DNA of 64,000 nt from Nitrospinota bacterium (lineage in GTDB: Bacteria > Nitrospirota > Nitrospiria > Nitrospirales > UBA8639), in contig JACZVJ010000002.1 of NCBI GenBank assembly GCA_022572725.1, positions 1 to 64,000 of the forward strand, written 5' to 3'. The notes under the pieces are model-generated. The model was not told where the DNA came from. It saw nothing but the letters and a program-made list of their open reading frames with translations, and ran no database searches. A program made the position numbers and the translations under genes. Below are positions 9,025 to 21,403 of the stretch, piece by piece. Position 1 is the first letter of the stretch. Each line of letters starts with the position of its first letter.

Positions 9025-10494
9025 CTACTTCCCAATGCAAAATTCCTGAAATATACGGTCCAAAATATCCTCGTTGCTAGTGGCTCCAGTAATTTCACCT
9101 AAGTGTTCTAGGGCGGCACGAAGATCAAGAGCAATGAATTCACCAGAAAGCTGGTCTCCGATGGAATCGAGTGCATGGTCAAGGGCTTCTTTTACCAGCT
9201 TCAGAGCGCACTGGTGACGAAGTTTTGTGACAAGGGGCGAGCTCCCAGGTTCAAAGTCGGCATGGATGAAAAGAGCCTGAATCCGATCCCGAAGCTGATC
9301 CATCCCTTCCCCTGTCTTGGCTGATAGCCTCACGATCAGCCCGTCAAGGTCACTGTATTCCCCTTCACTTCCGGTCCCAAAGCTCCCGTTGGTCGGGAGA
9401 ATAGCCCTAATTTCAGATTCCTCGGTTTGGCTCGGCAAATCACTTTTGTTCACAACGATCAGCCGCCTTTGTTGGGAATGGTCTTGAATTAAAGCCCGGT
9501 CCTTATCTGAAAACGCCACTGAACCATCCACGACAATCAACAACAGATCGGCTTGCATAATCGCCTCTTGGGTGCGGCGAATCCCTTCTCCCTCAAGGAT
9601 GTCCACGGTCTCGCGAAGCCCGGCCGTGTCCACCAACCGGATCGGGATCCCACGCACATTCAACAATTCATCTAAAACATCCCGGGTGGTGCCGGGGATT
9701 TCCGAAACGATCGCCCGGTCTGTTCGTAAGAGGGCATTTAACAAGCTGGACTTCCCCACATTAGGACGCCCAATAATAGCCACCCGCGCCCCTTCTCGAA
9801 TGATTCTTCCCTCTTCGAATGTGCTAAGCAATTGGTCCAGGTGGCCCTGTATTTCCCGAAGCGCTCCTTCCAATTCCTTAGTTTCTATAAAAGTAATGTC
9901 TTCCTCAACGAAGTCCATTCCTGCCTCAAGTTGGGCCAGGAGGTGGATTAACTGGTCCCGCATGCGATCAACCTCTTTGGATAAAGTTCCCCGCAATTGG
10001 GCTTGTGCAGCTTTAAGACTGCTGGTTGTGGTGGCCTGGATTGTATCCAGGACGGCTTCAGCTTGGGCTAGATCGAGTCGGCCGTTTAAAAAGGCCCGCT
10101 TGGTAAACTCTCCGGGATTGGCAAGCCGAGCCCCATGTCGGATCAGCGCTCCACAGGTGGTGTGAAGAACAAGAGGTCCTCCATGGGCATGAATTTCCAC
10201 GACATCCTCTCCTGTGTAGGACCGAGGGGCTTTCATGACCACGACGAGGGCTTCGTCTATTGGACAAGACTCTCTCGAAGTTCCCCGGTTTTCCTGGGTA
10301 TTCACGACAGGGAGGATATCACTTACATACAGGCTATGGCTCCTCGCACTTTCAAGGGGACGGCCACATCGAAGTTTGACAACTTGAGAAACAATGGCCA
10401 ACGCTTGCTCACCACTGACCCTTATGATTCCAATGCCCCCCTCACCCAAAGGCGTTGCAACGGCACAAATCGTATCGTCGAGGAAATTCTTCAT
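9025..10494 (-). CDS. mnmE: tRNA modification GTPase MnmE (TrmE)
   Basis: GTPase of the MnmE-MnmG complex. The N-terminal tetrahydrofolate-binding domain begins [22 protein letters not shown]. The inserted G domain has [22 protein letters not shown] and NKSD. The protein ends with FCIGK, whose cysteine (Cys486) is the family's catalytic residue. The 489-residue length is slightly above the usual 455-465, from an insertion in the G domain after NKSD. The gene follows yidC after only 2 bases. Many bacteria carry jag (khpB) between these genes; here it is absent. Confidence 0.97.
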   Translation of the reverse strand: MKNFLDDTICAVATPLGEGGIGIIRVSGEQALAIVSQVVKLRCGRPLESARSHSLYVSDILPVVNTQENRGTSRESCPIDEALVVVMKAPRSYTGEDVVEIHAHGGPLVLHTTCGALIRHGARLANPGEFTKRAFLNGRLDLAQAEAVLDTIQATTTSSLKAAQAQLRGTLSKEVDRMRDQLIHLLAQLEAGMDFVEEDITFIETKELEGALREIQGHLDQLLSTFEEGRIIREGARVAIIGRPNVGKSSLLNALLRTDRAIVSEIPGTTRDVLDELLNVRGIPIRLVDTAGLRETVDILEGEGIRRTQEAIMQADLLLIVVDGSVAFSDKDRALIQDHSQQRRLIVVNKSDLPSQTEESEIRAILPTNGSFGTGSEGEYSDLDGLIVRLSAKTGEGMDQLRDRIQALFIHADFEPGSSPLVTKLRHQCALKLVKEALDHALDSIGDQLSGEFIALDLRAALEHLGEITGATSNEDILDRIFQEFCIGK

Positions 10495-10496
10495 AT

Positions 10497-12275
10497 TTAA
10501 GCCCGCGGCTCAGCCTTCTCAGACTTCTTGAGCTTTCCCTTTCCCCTTCTTATCTTGCCGATGCCCTGGCCATCTTCCTTGGCATTCGGAGAGGGCTCTT
10601 CAGCCTGAGTGGTCGGCTGCGAGAAAGTGGGCCGTTTAAGGATGAAACGGTCCGTTATGAATTGCTGGGCAATGGTAAGGACATTATTGGTGAACCAATA
10701 CAGGACCAGGCCCGCTGGAAAGGTCAAGAAGAGAAAAGTCAGAAACACCGGAAGCATAAGCATCATCTTGGCTTGGGTGGGGTCCATTGTCGTAGGCATG
10801 ATCTTTTGCTGCACGACCATGGAAACCCCCATCAATATTGGAAAAACGTAATAGGGATCCGGCACGGAAAGGTCCGAAATCCAGAGGATGAAGGGGGCCT
10901 GCCTCATTTCTACCGTCATGTACAAAATATTAAACAGCGAAATGAAAAACGGCATTTGTACTAACATGGGGAGACACCCGCCGACAGGATTGACCTTGTG
11001 TTCCTTATAGAGATTGATGAGTTCTTTATTTAGCTTCTCCCGATCGTCTTTAAACTTGGCCTGCAAAGCCGCCACTTTGGGCTGAACCTTTTGCATCCCT
11101 TGCATGGATTTATAGCTTTTATATTGCAAGGGAACGAACATCAGCTTTATCCCACAGGTGAGAAGAATAATCGCCACTCCAAAGTTTTGTGTGTAGTCAT
11201 AGATGAACTGAAGGACGTAAAAGAGAGGCTTGGCTACAAACTCGACAATGCGCCAAGTCCCATAAATAAACCACCCAAAATCGATGGTGTCCTCAAGGCC
11301 AATGTCAAAAGCCTTCAACGTCTTGAATCGTTTGGGGCCCGCATACAGTCCAAAAGAAAGAGGTTGGGTTCCCCTATTTGAGGGGAATCCCACCCCCACA
11401 GTCACGACTCTTTCGGCTTCAGTCCTTGCAAAAACTTTAGTAGCCTCTTCCGTGATAATCGCGCTAATGAAATACTTATCCTGGAGAGCCACCCATCGAA
11501 TATCTCCCGTTCTTTGAATCTCGGGTTCATCGGGGTCAGGATCCTCTTTCTCCAACACATCCCCAATCATCCATGCCGGGCCATTATGCCCGATAAACTT
11601 CTGTCCTGGCCCCCCTCCCGGCTCTAGCAACACCCCAAAATTGGTCCCAAGCAGGACCCCAACCTCATCACCGATTCCTTGTACTTTAATGGTCACATCA
11701 ACCAAGTAGGAGTCATGATGAAAGGTGAGTTCCTTTTGAACCCAAATACCTCGTTCAGGTATCCGGTAGGTATAAGTCAGGTGCCCCGTTGGATGACGGT
11801 CATGCAGATTGGTAAAGTCCTGTTGAACATCATAGAGACCTTCCCTCAGGAGTTTGGTAAGCTCTGGATCAGGTAGGTAGAGGGACAGAGGACCGGGAAA
11901 ATTCCCTTCTGAATACACTAACTCCACCGGACTGGCATCTTCTGGATCCTGCGTCAAATAGTGTTTGAGCTTCCAACTTCGAATTACCCCTCCACGGTTG
12001 CTAATCTGGGTATGAAATAATGGTGTCTCAATATCCGCCAGCTCTTCCAATGTTGGCTGGTCCCCAGCTTCTTCTCCTAAGGGGAGTCCTCCTTCCCCTG
12101 CATCTCCCCTCGAAAAAGGTTCTGTCACTGCTGTCCCATCCGATGGGAACTTCTCCTCAGATATTTGGTCCGGGGCTGGGGCATCTGGAATGAGCCCCAG
12201 TTGTTTCAGCAAAAAGTCATAGCTGAAAATGATGGCCAGGGAAAGGATGAGGAAGATTACTACCCTTTTTTCCAT
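10497..12275 (-). CDS. yidC: Membrane protein insertase YidC
   Basis: Inserts and folds inner-membrane proteins, alone or with SecYEG. The 592-residue protein is of the long Gram-negative type: an N-terminal transmembrane segment (about residues 5-22), a large periplasmic domain to about residue 340, then the conserved five-helix core with FGVAIILLTCGIKLMFVPLQ and NPVGGCLPMLVQMPFF. The tail is basic and lysine-rich (GKIRRGKGKLKKSEK), as expected for ribosome contact. It lies between yidD and mnmE in the usual rpmH-rnpA-yidD-yidC order. Confidence 0.97.
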   Translation of the reverse strand: MEKRVVIFLILSLAIIFSYDFLLKQLGLIPDAPAPDQISEEKFPSDGTAVTEPFSRGDAGEGGLPLGEEAGDQPTLEELADIETPLFHTQISNRGGVIRSWKLKHYLTQDPEDASPVELVYSEGNFPGPLSLYLPDPELTKLLREGLYDVQQDFTNLHDRHPTGHLTYTYRIPERGIWVQKELTFHHDSYLVDVTIKVQGIGDEVGVLLGTNFGVLLEPGGGPGQKFIGHNGPAWMIGDVLEKEDPDPDEPEIQRTGDIRWVALQDKYFISAIITEEATKVFARTEAERVVTVGVGFPSNRGTQPLSFGLYAGPKRFKTLKAFDIGLEDTIDFGWFIYGTWRIVEFVAKPLFYVLQFIYDYTQNFGVAIILLTCGIKLMFVPLQYKSYKSMQGMQKVQPKVAALQAKFKDDREKLNKELINLYKEHKVNPVGGCLPMLVQMPFFISLFNILYMTVEMRQAPFILWISDLSVPDPYYVFPILMGVSMVVQQKIMPTTMDPTQAKMMLMLPVFLTFLFLTFPAGLVLYWFTNNVLTIAQQFITDRFILKRPTFSQPTTQAEEPSPNAKEDGQGIGKIRRGKGKLKKSEKAEPRA

Positions 12276-12391
12276 TTTCTACCTACCCCACCTAGTGAGG
12301 GACAAGAAGGCTCCACAGTGATGGCGCTTGAACTCCGGCGGCAGAACGACGAAGGTATTTCAACACGAGAAGTACGGCCGTCGGCGTTGAT

Positions 12392-12601
12392 TTAGGGAAC
12401 GGGGTCAACCCCGCCAGGATGGAATGGATGACACTTTACAAGCCGAAGAAGGGCAACTCCAACTCCGAAACACACTCCATGCCGCTGAATAGCCTCATAT
12501 GCGTATCGAGAACAGGAGGGTTCAAAACGGCATGTGGGCCCAAATAGGGGAGAAACCCAGCGCTGATAGGTAACAATCAACCAGAGGAGGATTCGGCTCA
12601 T
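12392..12601 (-). CDS. yidD: Membrane protein insertion efficiency factor YidD
   Basis: A small protein of 69 residues with the family signature [15 protein letters not shown] and [12 protein letters not shown] at the C-terminus. YidD helps YidC-dependent insertion at the inner face of the membrane. Its start codon overlaps the end of rnpA by 4 bases, and yidC follows after 116 bases. Confidence 0.95.
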   Translation of the reverse strand: MSRILLWLIVTYQRWVSPLFGPTCRFEPSCSRYAYEAIQRHGVCFGVGVALLRLVKCHPFHPGGVDPVP

Positions 12602-12969
12602 GATGGAGTGTTGAACGAAACCACCAAGCCTTCATGGGCCAAGGCCTCCATCCAGGCCTCGGTTAAAGCCCGATGGTTCGTCGAAAGCGCCGCGCGCTTG
12701 GGAAACACAATCAGATCGTGCCCCTTAACCAAAGCGCGGTTGGTCTTCCTGACTAATTCTCGAAAGACCCTTTTGGCCCGATTCCTGGTAACGGCTTTCC
12801 CCATCCGACGTCCCACTACGATACCAACTCGGACCCCCGCACTTGAGGAGAGGGTAAAAATTAAATTGAATAAAGGGGTCTGAAGCCTTGTTCCTTCGCG
12901 TTTCACGCGGTCAAAGTCTTTACTCTTTCGAAGGAAAAAGGGGGACGAAGTAAGTTCTTTATCACTCAT
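12598..12969 (-). CDS. rnpA: Ribonuclease P protein component
   Basis: Protein subunit of RNase P, which trims the 5' ends of tRNA precursors. The RNP motif region reads [20 protein letters not shown], which includes the conserved arginine-rich RNR signature. The 123-residue length is typical. The ATG at 12969 lies inside the last codons of rpmH (8-base overlap), and the stop overlaps yidD by 4 bases. No RNase P RNA gene was recognised in this window. Confidence 0.96.
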   Translation of the reverse strand: MSDKELTSSPFFLRKSKDFDRVKREGTRLQTPLFNLIFTLSSSAGVRVGIVVGRRMGKAVTRNRAKRVFRELVRKTNRALVKGHDLIVFPKRAALSTNHRALTEAWMEALAHEGLVVSFNTPS

Positions 12970-13108
12970 CAGAAACTGTCAGACGAGACCGCCCTTTTCG
13001 TCGGCGCCGAGCCAGCACCTTCCGGCCGTTCTTTGTGCTCATTCGCTTCCGGAACCCATGGTCCCGTTTTCTCTTCAAATTTGATGGCTGTCGATAGGTT
13101 ATGGACAT
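12962..13108 (-). CDS. rpmH: 50S ribosomal protein L34
   Basis: A 48-residue, very basic protein. [20 protein letters not shown] is followed by [14 protein letters not shown], the L34 signature. AAGGGAG precedes the ATG at 13108. The stop codon TGA lies within the rnpA start region, an 8-base overlap in a different frame. It is the first gene of the minus-strand operon and lies about 30 bases after the likely transcription start of the promoter at 13147-13175. Confidence 0.96.
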   Translation of the reverse strand: MSITYRQPSNLKRKRDHGFRKRMSTKNGRKVLARRRRKGRSRLTVSDE

Positions 13109-13146
13109 GATGAGACACTCCCTTAGACAAGAACCCCAAAAGTTTT

Positions 13147-13175
13147 ATTTTAGATTTCATTGGTTTTCCTGTCAA
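13147..13175 (-). promoter_or_regulatory. Sigma-70-type promoter of the rpmH operon
   Basis: On the minus strand, TTGACA (13170-13175) and TAAAAT (13147-13152) are separated by exactly 17 bases. The expected start near 13140 lies about 30 bases before the rpmH start codon. Confidence 0.8.
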
Positions 13176-13688
13176 TGGTTGTGTCACAGATGGGTAGAAA
13201 TTTTCTTTTCTGAGAACTACATCAGGTAGCCCACCAGGCAGTTCACACTCTAACCTCAGCCTCCCACCATGAGAAATTCCAACTGCCGTTGACCTCTGCT
13301 CGCCGGGATTCCTCCCAGCTTCCCGTTGAATACATTGGAAGCCCAGCCGACCTGACCTCCGCTAGGCCTCTCCGGCGCGGCCCCCGTCCCGAAAAGTCTC
13401 CCTACCTCCCTCGCTGGGGTCCTCTTCAATCCCAGAAGACTAAATCCCAGGCAACGTTACGCTGGTAGCCAAGGGACCTCTATCTCCTTCACGCCTTAAC
13501 TCTTCGGAAGAGTTGTCGTGATTTCCTAGGACGGAGGGTTGTGGACTCCTTGTTTCGATCATGGAATTGAGAAAGGTCCTCACACTGTTATTTGCTTCGG
13601 TCGTCGGGTTCTGAGTTGGGCGGAGGGGCGCTCCCTCAGGCCCTCACTTTGAGATGACCAACTCCCCGCTTTCATCCTTGGGCCTACA
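13176..13688. other. Non-coding stretch between divergent rpmH and hisS promoters
   Basis: About 510 bases with no convincing open frame or recognised RNA. I looked for conserved RNase P RNA, tmRNA and SRP RNA sequences on both strands and found none. A perfect 17-base inverted repeat (AACTCTTCGGAAGAGTT, 13498-13514) is present. The stretch is not AT-rich and has no clear DnaA boxes, so it is a poor origin candidate compared with the region before dnaA. Confidence 0.5.
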
Positions 13689-13717
13689 TTGACTACCTTG
13701 AATACTGACTATATATT
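13689..13717 (+). promoter_or_regulatory. Sigma-70-type promoter of hisS
   Basis: TTGACT (13689-13694) and TATATT (13712-13717) are spaced by 17 bases, about 37 bases before the hisS start codon. Each box matches the consensus at 5 of 6 positions. Confidence 0.7.
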
Positions 13718-13753
13718 CGCTAGATCCTTTTTACCTCAACGTGAGGAGCTTTG

Positions 13754-15025
13754 GTGTTCACCATGATACGGGCCATTAAGGGCATCAAGGACATTCTTCC
13801 TGATCAACTCCCGCGTTGGAATGTCGTGGAGGGCGCTGCTCATCGGCTAGCTCGGTGCTATGGATTTCGGGAAATCCGAATCCCCATTTTTGAAATAACG
13901 GAACTCTACATCCGGAGCATTGGTGGAACCACGGATATTGTTGAGAAGGAGATGTACACATTCAACGATCGAGACGGGACATCACTTACTCTAAGACCCG
14001 AGGGAACCGCAGGGGTTGTTAGAGCCATTATCGAACATGGGCTGGCCAACAACCCTGCCACGCGGAAGCTTTACTATATTGGTCCCATGTTCCGTCATGA
14101 ACGCCCTCAGGCAGGTCGATTCCGCCAGTTTAATCAGTTCGGGGTGGAGTTCATCGGCAGTACTAGCCCCAAGGCCGATGTTGAAGTTATTTCCCTCCTT
14201 TGGCGGTTTTTTTCAACACTAGCCCTTCCAAGTATCACCTTGGAGATCAACTCCTTGGGCCAACCCCCAGAACGCCAACGGTACAAAGCGGTTCTCCTTA
14301 CTTACCTCCAAGGGAAAATAGACCGGCTTTGTGGGAATTGCCAAAGGCGAATGGAGTTCAATCCTCTGAGGGTTCTGGATTGTAAGGTAATGGAATGCCG
14401 AGCTGTGACGGAATCGGCCCCCAGCCTTATCGACTATCTCTCAACCTCGGCTCAACACTTTAAAGATGTTCGGGCCGGGCTGGAAGACTTGGGAATTCCT
14501 TATTCTCTCAACTCGCGCCTTGTCCGAGGTTTGGACTATTATTCAATGACCACCTTTGAGGTAACCTCCTCTTCACTGGGAGCCCAAAATACCATAGGCG
14601 CGGGGGGGCGATACGATGGCCTCTTTGAGGTTTTGGGTGGGAAATCAACCCCAGCCATCGGGTTCGCGGTTGGCCTTGAGCGGGTAATCTCGATTCTTCC
14701 TGAATCTGCCATGCCGCTTCCGAACCCCTTAGTATTTATAGCCGGTTTTGGGAACCGCGGTCTGCCAGCCTCCTTTCGCCTTTTGGAGGCCCTCCGTTCA
14801 AAGGGTGTAACTGCGGAAACTGACCATTATGGGTCCTCCCTCAAGAACCTCCTCCGCTTGGCAGATCGTCTGGGAGCTTCTTTTACCATCATCCTGGGAG
14901 ACGAAGAATGTATGCAGGGCCAGGTTCTTTTACGAAACATGTATACGAAAGAGCAGGAGACCATTCCCCTAAATTCGGCGCCTGATGTACTAGCCAATCG
15001 CCTAAAAACCCCAAACTCCCCGTAA
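13754..15025 (+). CDS. hisS: Histidyl-tRNA synthetase
   Basis: Class II synthetase that charges tRNA-His. The N-terminus has the family IRAIKGIKDILP sequence. Motif 2 is MFRHERPQAGRFRQFNQFGVE, the histidine-specific RGLDYY block is present, and motif 3 is PAIGFAVGLERV. The anticodon-binding domain occupies the last 100 residues. The start is taken as GTG at 13754, 5 bases after AGGAG, giving 423 residues; ATG at 13763 and TTG at 13751 are also in frame. It is the first plus-strand gene right of the divergent promoters. Confidence 0.96.
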   Translation: MFTMIRAIKGIKDILPDQLPRWNVVEGAAHRLARCYGFREIRIPIFEITELYIRSIGGTTDIVEKEMYTFNDRDGTSLTLRPEGTAGVVRAIIEHGLANNPATRKLYYIGPMFRHERPQAGRFRQFNQFGVEFIGSTSPKADVEVISLLWRFFSTLALPSITLEINSLGQPPERQRYKAVLLTYLQGKIDRLCGNCQRRMEFNPLRVLDCKVMECRAVTESAPSLIDYLSTSAQHFKDVRAGLEDLGIPYSLNSRLVRGLDYYSMTTFEVTSSSLGAQNTIGAGGRYDGLFEVLGGKSTPAIGFAVGLERVISILPESAMPLPNPLVFIAGFGNRGLPASFRLLEALRSKGVTAETDHYGSSLKNLLRLADRLGASFTIILGDEECMQGQVLLRNMYTKEQETIPLNSAPDVLANRLKTPNSP

Positions 15026-15033
15026 ACATTTCA

Positions 15034-15081
15034 TTGACTTTTTTCACCTTCTGATGTTATAATTTTCTGTTGAATTTCAAC
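15034..15081 (+). promoter_or_regulatory. Promoter with overlapping 13-base palindrome
   Basis: TTGACT (15034-15039) and a perfect TATAAT (15058-15063) are 18 bases apart. The predicted start, about 15069-15071, falls in the perfect palindrome GTTGAA-T-TTCAAC (15069-15081), which looks like an operator. A short hairpin (CATTG/CAATG, 15093-15105) followed by GG and six Ts (15108-15113) lies just downstream and could terminate or attenuate. Confidence 0.6.
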
Positions 15082-15339
15082 GACTAACGATTCATTGACC
15101 CAATGGGTTTTTTGCTTCTCCCATCCTAGAAAGAAGCTCCAAATCCTTCTTCTAAATCCATTTTTTCTACCTAAGAGCCCATCCGGCCTCTCTGGTGGAA
15201 TTCTGATCGCCAGTGTTCAGAATGCAAAGAAAACTCACACACCCTTTTAACCTGGCTAATTAATGGTCTTACTCCAAAGGGGACCCAAACCTCCTGCAGA
15301 TGCGATCCTTCAAAGAGTGAAAAATTCTCATTAACTAAA
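15082..15339. other. Leader region before the DsrE-like gene
   Basis: About 260 bases between the promoter and the first start codon, with the small hairpin and T-run at 15093-15113. The plus frames are full of stops. A 64-codon minus frame (15171-15365) overlaps the downstream gene start and resembles nothing I know. Confidence 0.4.
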
Positions 15340-15684
15340 ATGCCATTAAGCATCGTGGTCCTCATTCGAGAGGACCCAAGAAAAACCTACCGCCCAGCCG
15401 AGGGGCTCCGTATTGCTCTTGGCCTCTCAACTGGCACCAATCCTATAACGATTATATTAACGGAATGGGGACCTTACCTTCTTACAGAGGAAGCTAGTGA
15501 GACTGTTGGCGGAGAACTCTTAGAGAAGCATCTTCCTGTGATACAGGAATTAAAAATACCTATTCTGATCCCTGAAGGAACCATGGCTAAGTTTTCCATT
15601 GATCCAGGCTTTTCCGTTCTTGAGTCGTCGCCAACCCAGATGGCTGCACTCGTCCGCAAGGCTGACCGCGTCCTTGCCTTCTGA
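15340..15684 (+). CDS. DsrE/TusC-family protein without cysteine
   Basis: The 114-residue protein looks like the DsrE/DsrF/TusC fold: an N-terminal strand (SIVVLIREDP), a helix starting YRPAEGLRIALGLS, a second strand (ITIILTEWGPYLL), and a C-terminal MAALVRKADRVLAF similar to the last strand of the family. Active members of the family pass sulfur through a cysteine; this protein has no cysteine at all, as in the non-catalytic TusC/DsrF subunits. It is followed after 18 bases by a DsrH-like gene. Possible roles are in a sulfur-relay complex feeding MnmA, or something unrelated to sulfur transfer. No clear Shine-Dalgarno site precedes the ATG. Confidence 0.65.
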   Translation: MPLSIVVLIREDPRKTYRPAEGLRIALGLSTGTNPITIILTEWGPYLLTEEASETVGGELLEKHLPVIQELKIPILIPEGTMAKFSIDPGFSVLESSPTQMAALVRKADRVLAF

Positions 15685-15702
15685 TCTCAATCGGAGGAGG
15701 AG

Positions 15703-15963
15703 TTGAGAAACATTCTATACATCCTATCTCAAGACCCCTCGGAAAGAAGTGGGCCCTTCCTTCTTTCGGAGCCTGATCCAAATCAGCAGGTGTCTATCCT
15801 CCTAATTCAGGAAGGAGTTCGTAATGAAAGGAGTTTGCACGGAAAGTGTTTTGTACTACAGGAGGATGCTCAGGCACGAGGTGTGTTTCCTTTGTTCCCG
15901 TTGGTGAGTTACGCTGATATGCTCCGCATGATTTTGCAAGCTGACACGGTGGTGGCAATCTAG
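15703..15963 (+). CDS. DsrH/TusB-like protein
   Basis: The 86-residue protein starts at TTG in a GGAGGAGGAG-rich region. It has the overall pattern of DsrH/TusB: N-terminal ILYILSQDP, a middle CFVLQEDAQARGV, and a C-terminal YADMLRMILQADTVVAI, which matches the usual end of this family. Its single cysteine (in KCFVLQED) is not clearly at the position used for sulfur transfer. It probably forms a complex with the DsrE-like protein encoded 18 bases upstream. A terminator at 16181-16210 closes the unit before dnaA. Confidence 0.6.
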   Translation: MRNILYILSQDPSERSGPFLLSEPDPNQQVSILLIQEGVRNERSLHGKCFVLQEDAQARGVFPLFPLVSYADMLRMILQADTVVAI

Positions 15964-16116
15964 GCAGTTTTTACTCACCTGACTATGAATTTGAAAGTAA
16001 CTTCTAAAGATATAGAAGTAGGAGGAGAAGGAGTAAGAGGGAGTGTGATTTATTAGGAAAAGTAGTATTTTCTCTTTAGAATTACCTAGGTTTGAAGGTA
16101 TTTTTTGGATATAACC

Positions 16117-16251
16117 AGTGAATAACTAAGGGAATTTCATCTTATTATGGTTGGGATTGCTTGTGAGTGGGATGATGGGGCCTGGGCGTGGGTGCCCAGG
16201 GGCTTTTTTTGTGAGGAGGTTATCAACAGGTGTTTATAACATTGTGAATAA
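16117..16251. other. oriC: Candidate replication origin: DnaA-box-like cluster
   Basis: Near-matches to TTATNCACA occur at 16117-16125 (minus, TTATTCACT), 16220-16228 (TTATCAACA), 16233-16241 (TTTATAACA, weak) and 16243-16251 (minus, exact TTATTCACA). The stretch before them (15964-16175) is AT-rich. It lies directly before dnaA, and gene orientation flips a few kilobases to the left. Location by gene context is firm; the exact unwinding element is not identified. Confidence 0.5.
16181..16210 (+). terminator. Rho-independent terminator
   Basis: CCTGGGC (16181-16187) pairs with GCCCAGG (16194-16200) around a 6-base loop and is followed by GGC and seven Ts. It would end transcription of the DsrE/DsrH-like unit just before the dnaA leader. 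Confidence 0.8.
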
Positions 16252-16266
16252 TTGGAGGTTTTTGTC

Positions 16267-17616
16267 GTGGACTCCTCAAAAATGTGGGATTGTGTTTTAA
16301 AGCATGTTGAGTCCCGTCTGGGAAAGGAGGTTGCAGAGACGTGGTTTCAACCCAGTCGATTGGGAAGCGTTAAAGGGTCCGTCGCCAGAGTTGTCGTTCC
16401 AAATAAATTTTTTGGCGAGTGGCTTGAGCGAAATTACAGGGATGTCATTGCCGAGGCGCTTCGGACCAATGATGCCATGGGGGAAGGGGAAGTTAAGGTC
16501 GTTTTCATCGTTGAGGAGAAAGAGCAAAGTGGCGTTCATCTTACCCCCGCGGGGCCTCCAATGGGGGAACAGAGTCCTATTGGAACCCGTGGGCGAAGCC
16601 AAATCCCCAATTCCAAGTATACCTTTAGTAAATTTGTGGTTGGAGCTAGCAACCAGTTCGCTCATGCAGCCAGTCGAGCTGTCGCAGAAGCGCCAGCGCG
16701 GGCGTACAACCCATTTTTCCTCTACGGGGGGGTGGGGTTGGGAAAGACGCACCTTTTAAGTTCCATTGGTAACTACGTAATGGAAAAAGGGGATCTCCGA
16801 ATTGCGTATGTCACCACTGAGCAATTTACCAACGAGGTTATCAACTCCATTCGATATGACAAAATGATCGAATTGCGAAGGCGATATAGGCACGTCGATA
16901 TGTTGTTGATCGATGATATTCAATTCCTGGCTGGCAAGGAAAGAACTCAGGAAGAGTTTTTTCATACATTTAATGCTCTATATGAGGCCGGGAAACAAAT
17001 TGTTCTCTCTAGCGACCGATTTCCCAAGGAAATGCCCTCCATGGAGGAACGACTGCGATCCCGGTTTGAGTGGGGTCTGATTGCAGATCTGCAGCAACCC
17101 GATATTGAAACACGGATAGCTATTCTTCGGAAAAAATCGGAGGATGAGGGAATTATTATTGAGGATGATGTCGTTCAACTATTGGCAGTCAACCTAAAAA
17201 GTAACATTCGTGAGTTGGAAGGAGCGCTTATCCGTCTTGGAGCATATTCATCTCTGATAGGGCAGAACATCACCGTTGACATGGCCAAGATAGTCCTCCG
17301 GGACTTGCTTGGGACTAAGAAGCGGGTTATCACCATTGAAGATGTGCAGGAGGCGGTCGCGACCCGATTTCATGTTAAAATCCATGACCTGAAGTCCAAG
17401 CGACGAACCAAAACGTTGGTCTACCCCAGGCAGATTGCAATGTATCTTTCCAGAGAACTCACGAATGCATCTTACCCCGAAATTGGTCGAGACTTTGGGG
17501 GAAAGGACCACACGACTATCATTCATGCGTGGAAGCAAGTAGAAAAGGGTTTAGAGAAGGACAATACGTTGCAGACCACTGTAGAAAGCCTCAAGGACGA
17601 AATTGCCAAGGGTTAG
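16267..17616 (+). CDS. dnaA: Chromosomal replication initiator DnaA
   Basis: Origin-binding AAA+ protein that opens oriC and helps load DnaB. Domain I is at the N-terminus (MWDCVLKHVESRLGKEV). The AAA+ domain has GGVGLGKTHLL and LLIDDIQFLAGKERTQEEFFHTFN. The C-terminal DNA-binding domain ends with the DnaA signature GGKDHTTIIHAWKQVE. The start is placed at GTG 16267, 7 bases after GGAGG. The upstream in-frame TTG (16252) is in front of that site, so it is unlikely. This gives 449 residues. dnaN follows after 17 bases. Confidence 0.98.
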   Translation: MDSSKMWDCVLKHVESRLGKEVAETWFQPSRLGSVKGSVARVVVPNKFFGEWLERNYRDVIAEALRTNDAMGEGEVKVVFIVEEKEQSGVHLTPAGPPMGEQSPIGTRGRSQIPNSKYTFSKFVVGASNQFAHAASRAVAEAPARAYNPFFLYGGVGLGKTHLLSSIGNYVMEKGDLRIAYVTTEQFTNEVINSIRYDKMIELRRRYRHVDMLLIDDIQFLAGKERTQEEFFHTFNALYEAGKQIVLSSDRFPKEMPSMEERLRSRFEWGLIADLQQPDIETRIAILRKKSEDEGIIIEDDVVQLLAVNLKSNIRELEGALIRLGAYSSLIGQNITVDMAKIVLRDLLGTKKRVITIEDVQEAVATRFHVKIHDLKSKRRTKTLVYPRQIAMYLSRELTNASYPEIGRDFGGKDHTTIIHAWKQVEKGLEKDNTLQTTVESLKDEIAKG

Positions 17617-17633
17617 AGGAAGGGAGGTCTCTC

Positions 17634-21307
<3,674 letters not shown>

Positions 21308-21403
21308 TTCGGCCAGATCCGGTGCCAAAAATCCCGCCACAGGCCCAGCCAAGAATCCCTAAGTTCCCACCCAGTCACCCTCAAACCAGTGGTGTCGTCC
21401 GGA

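Noticed and set aside
13188-13750. Possible RNase P RNA, tmRNA or SRP RNA
   Set aside because: None of the conserved core sequences of these RNAs is seen on either strand.
15171-15365. 64-codon minus-strand frame before the DsrE-like gene
   Set aside because: Overlaps the downstream gene start, has no ribosome site and no recognisable sequence.
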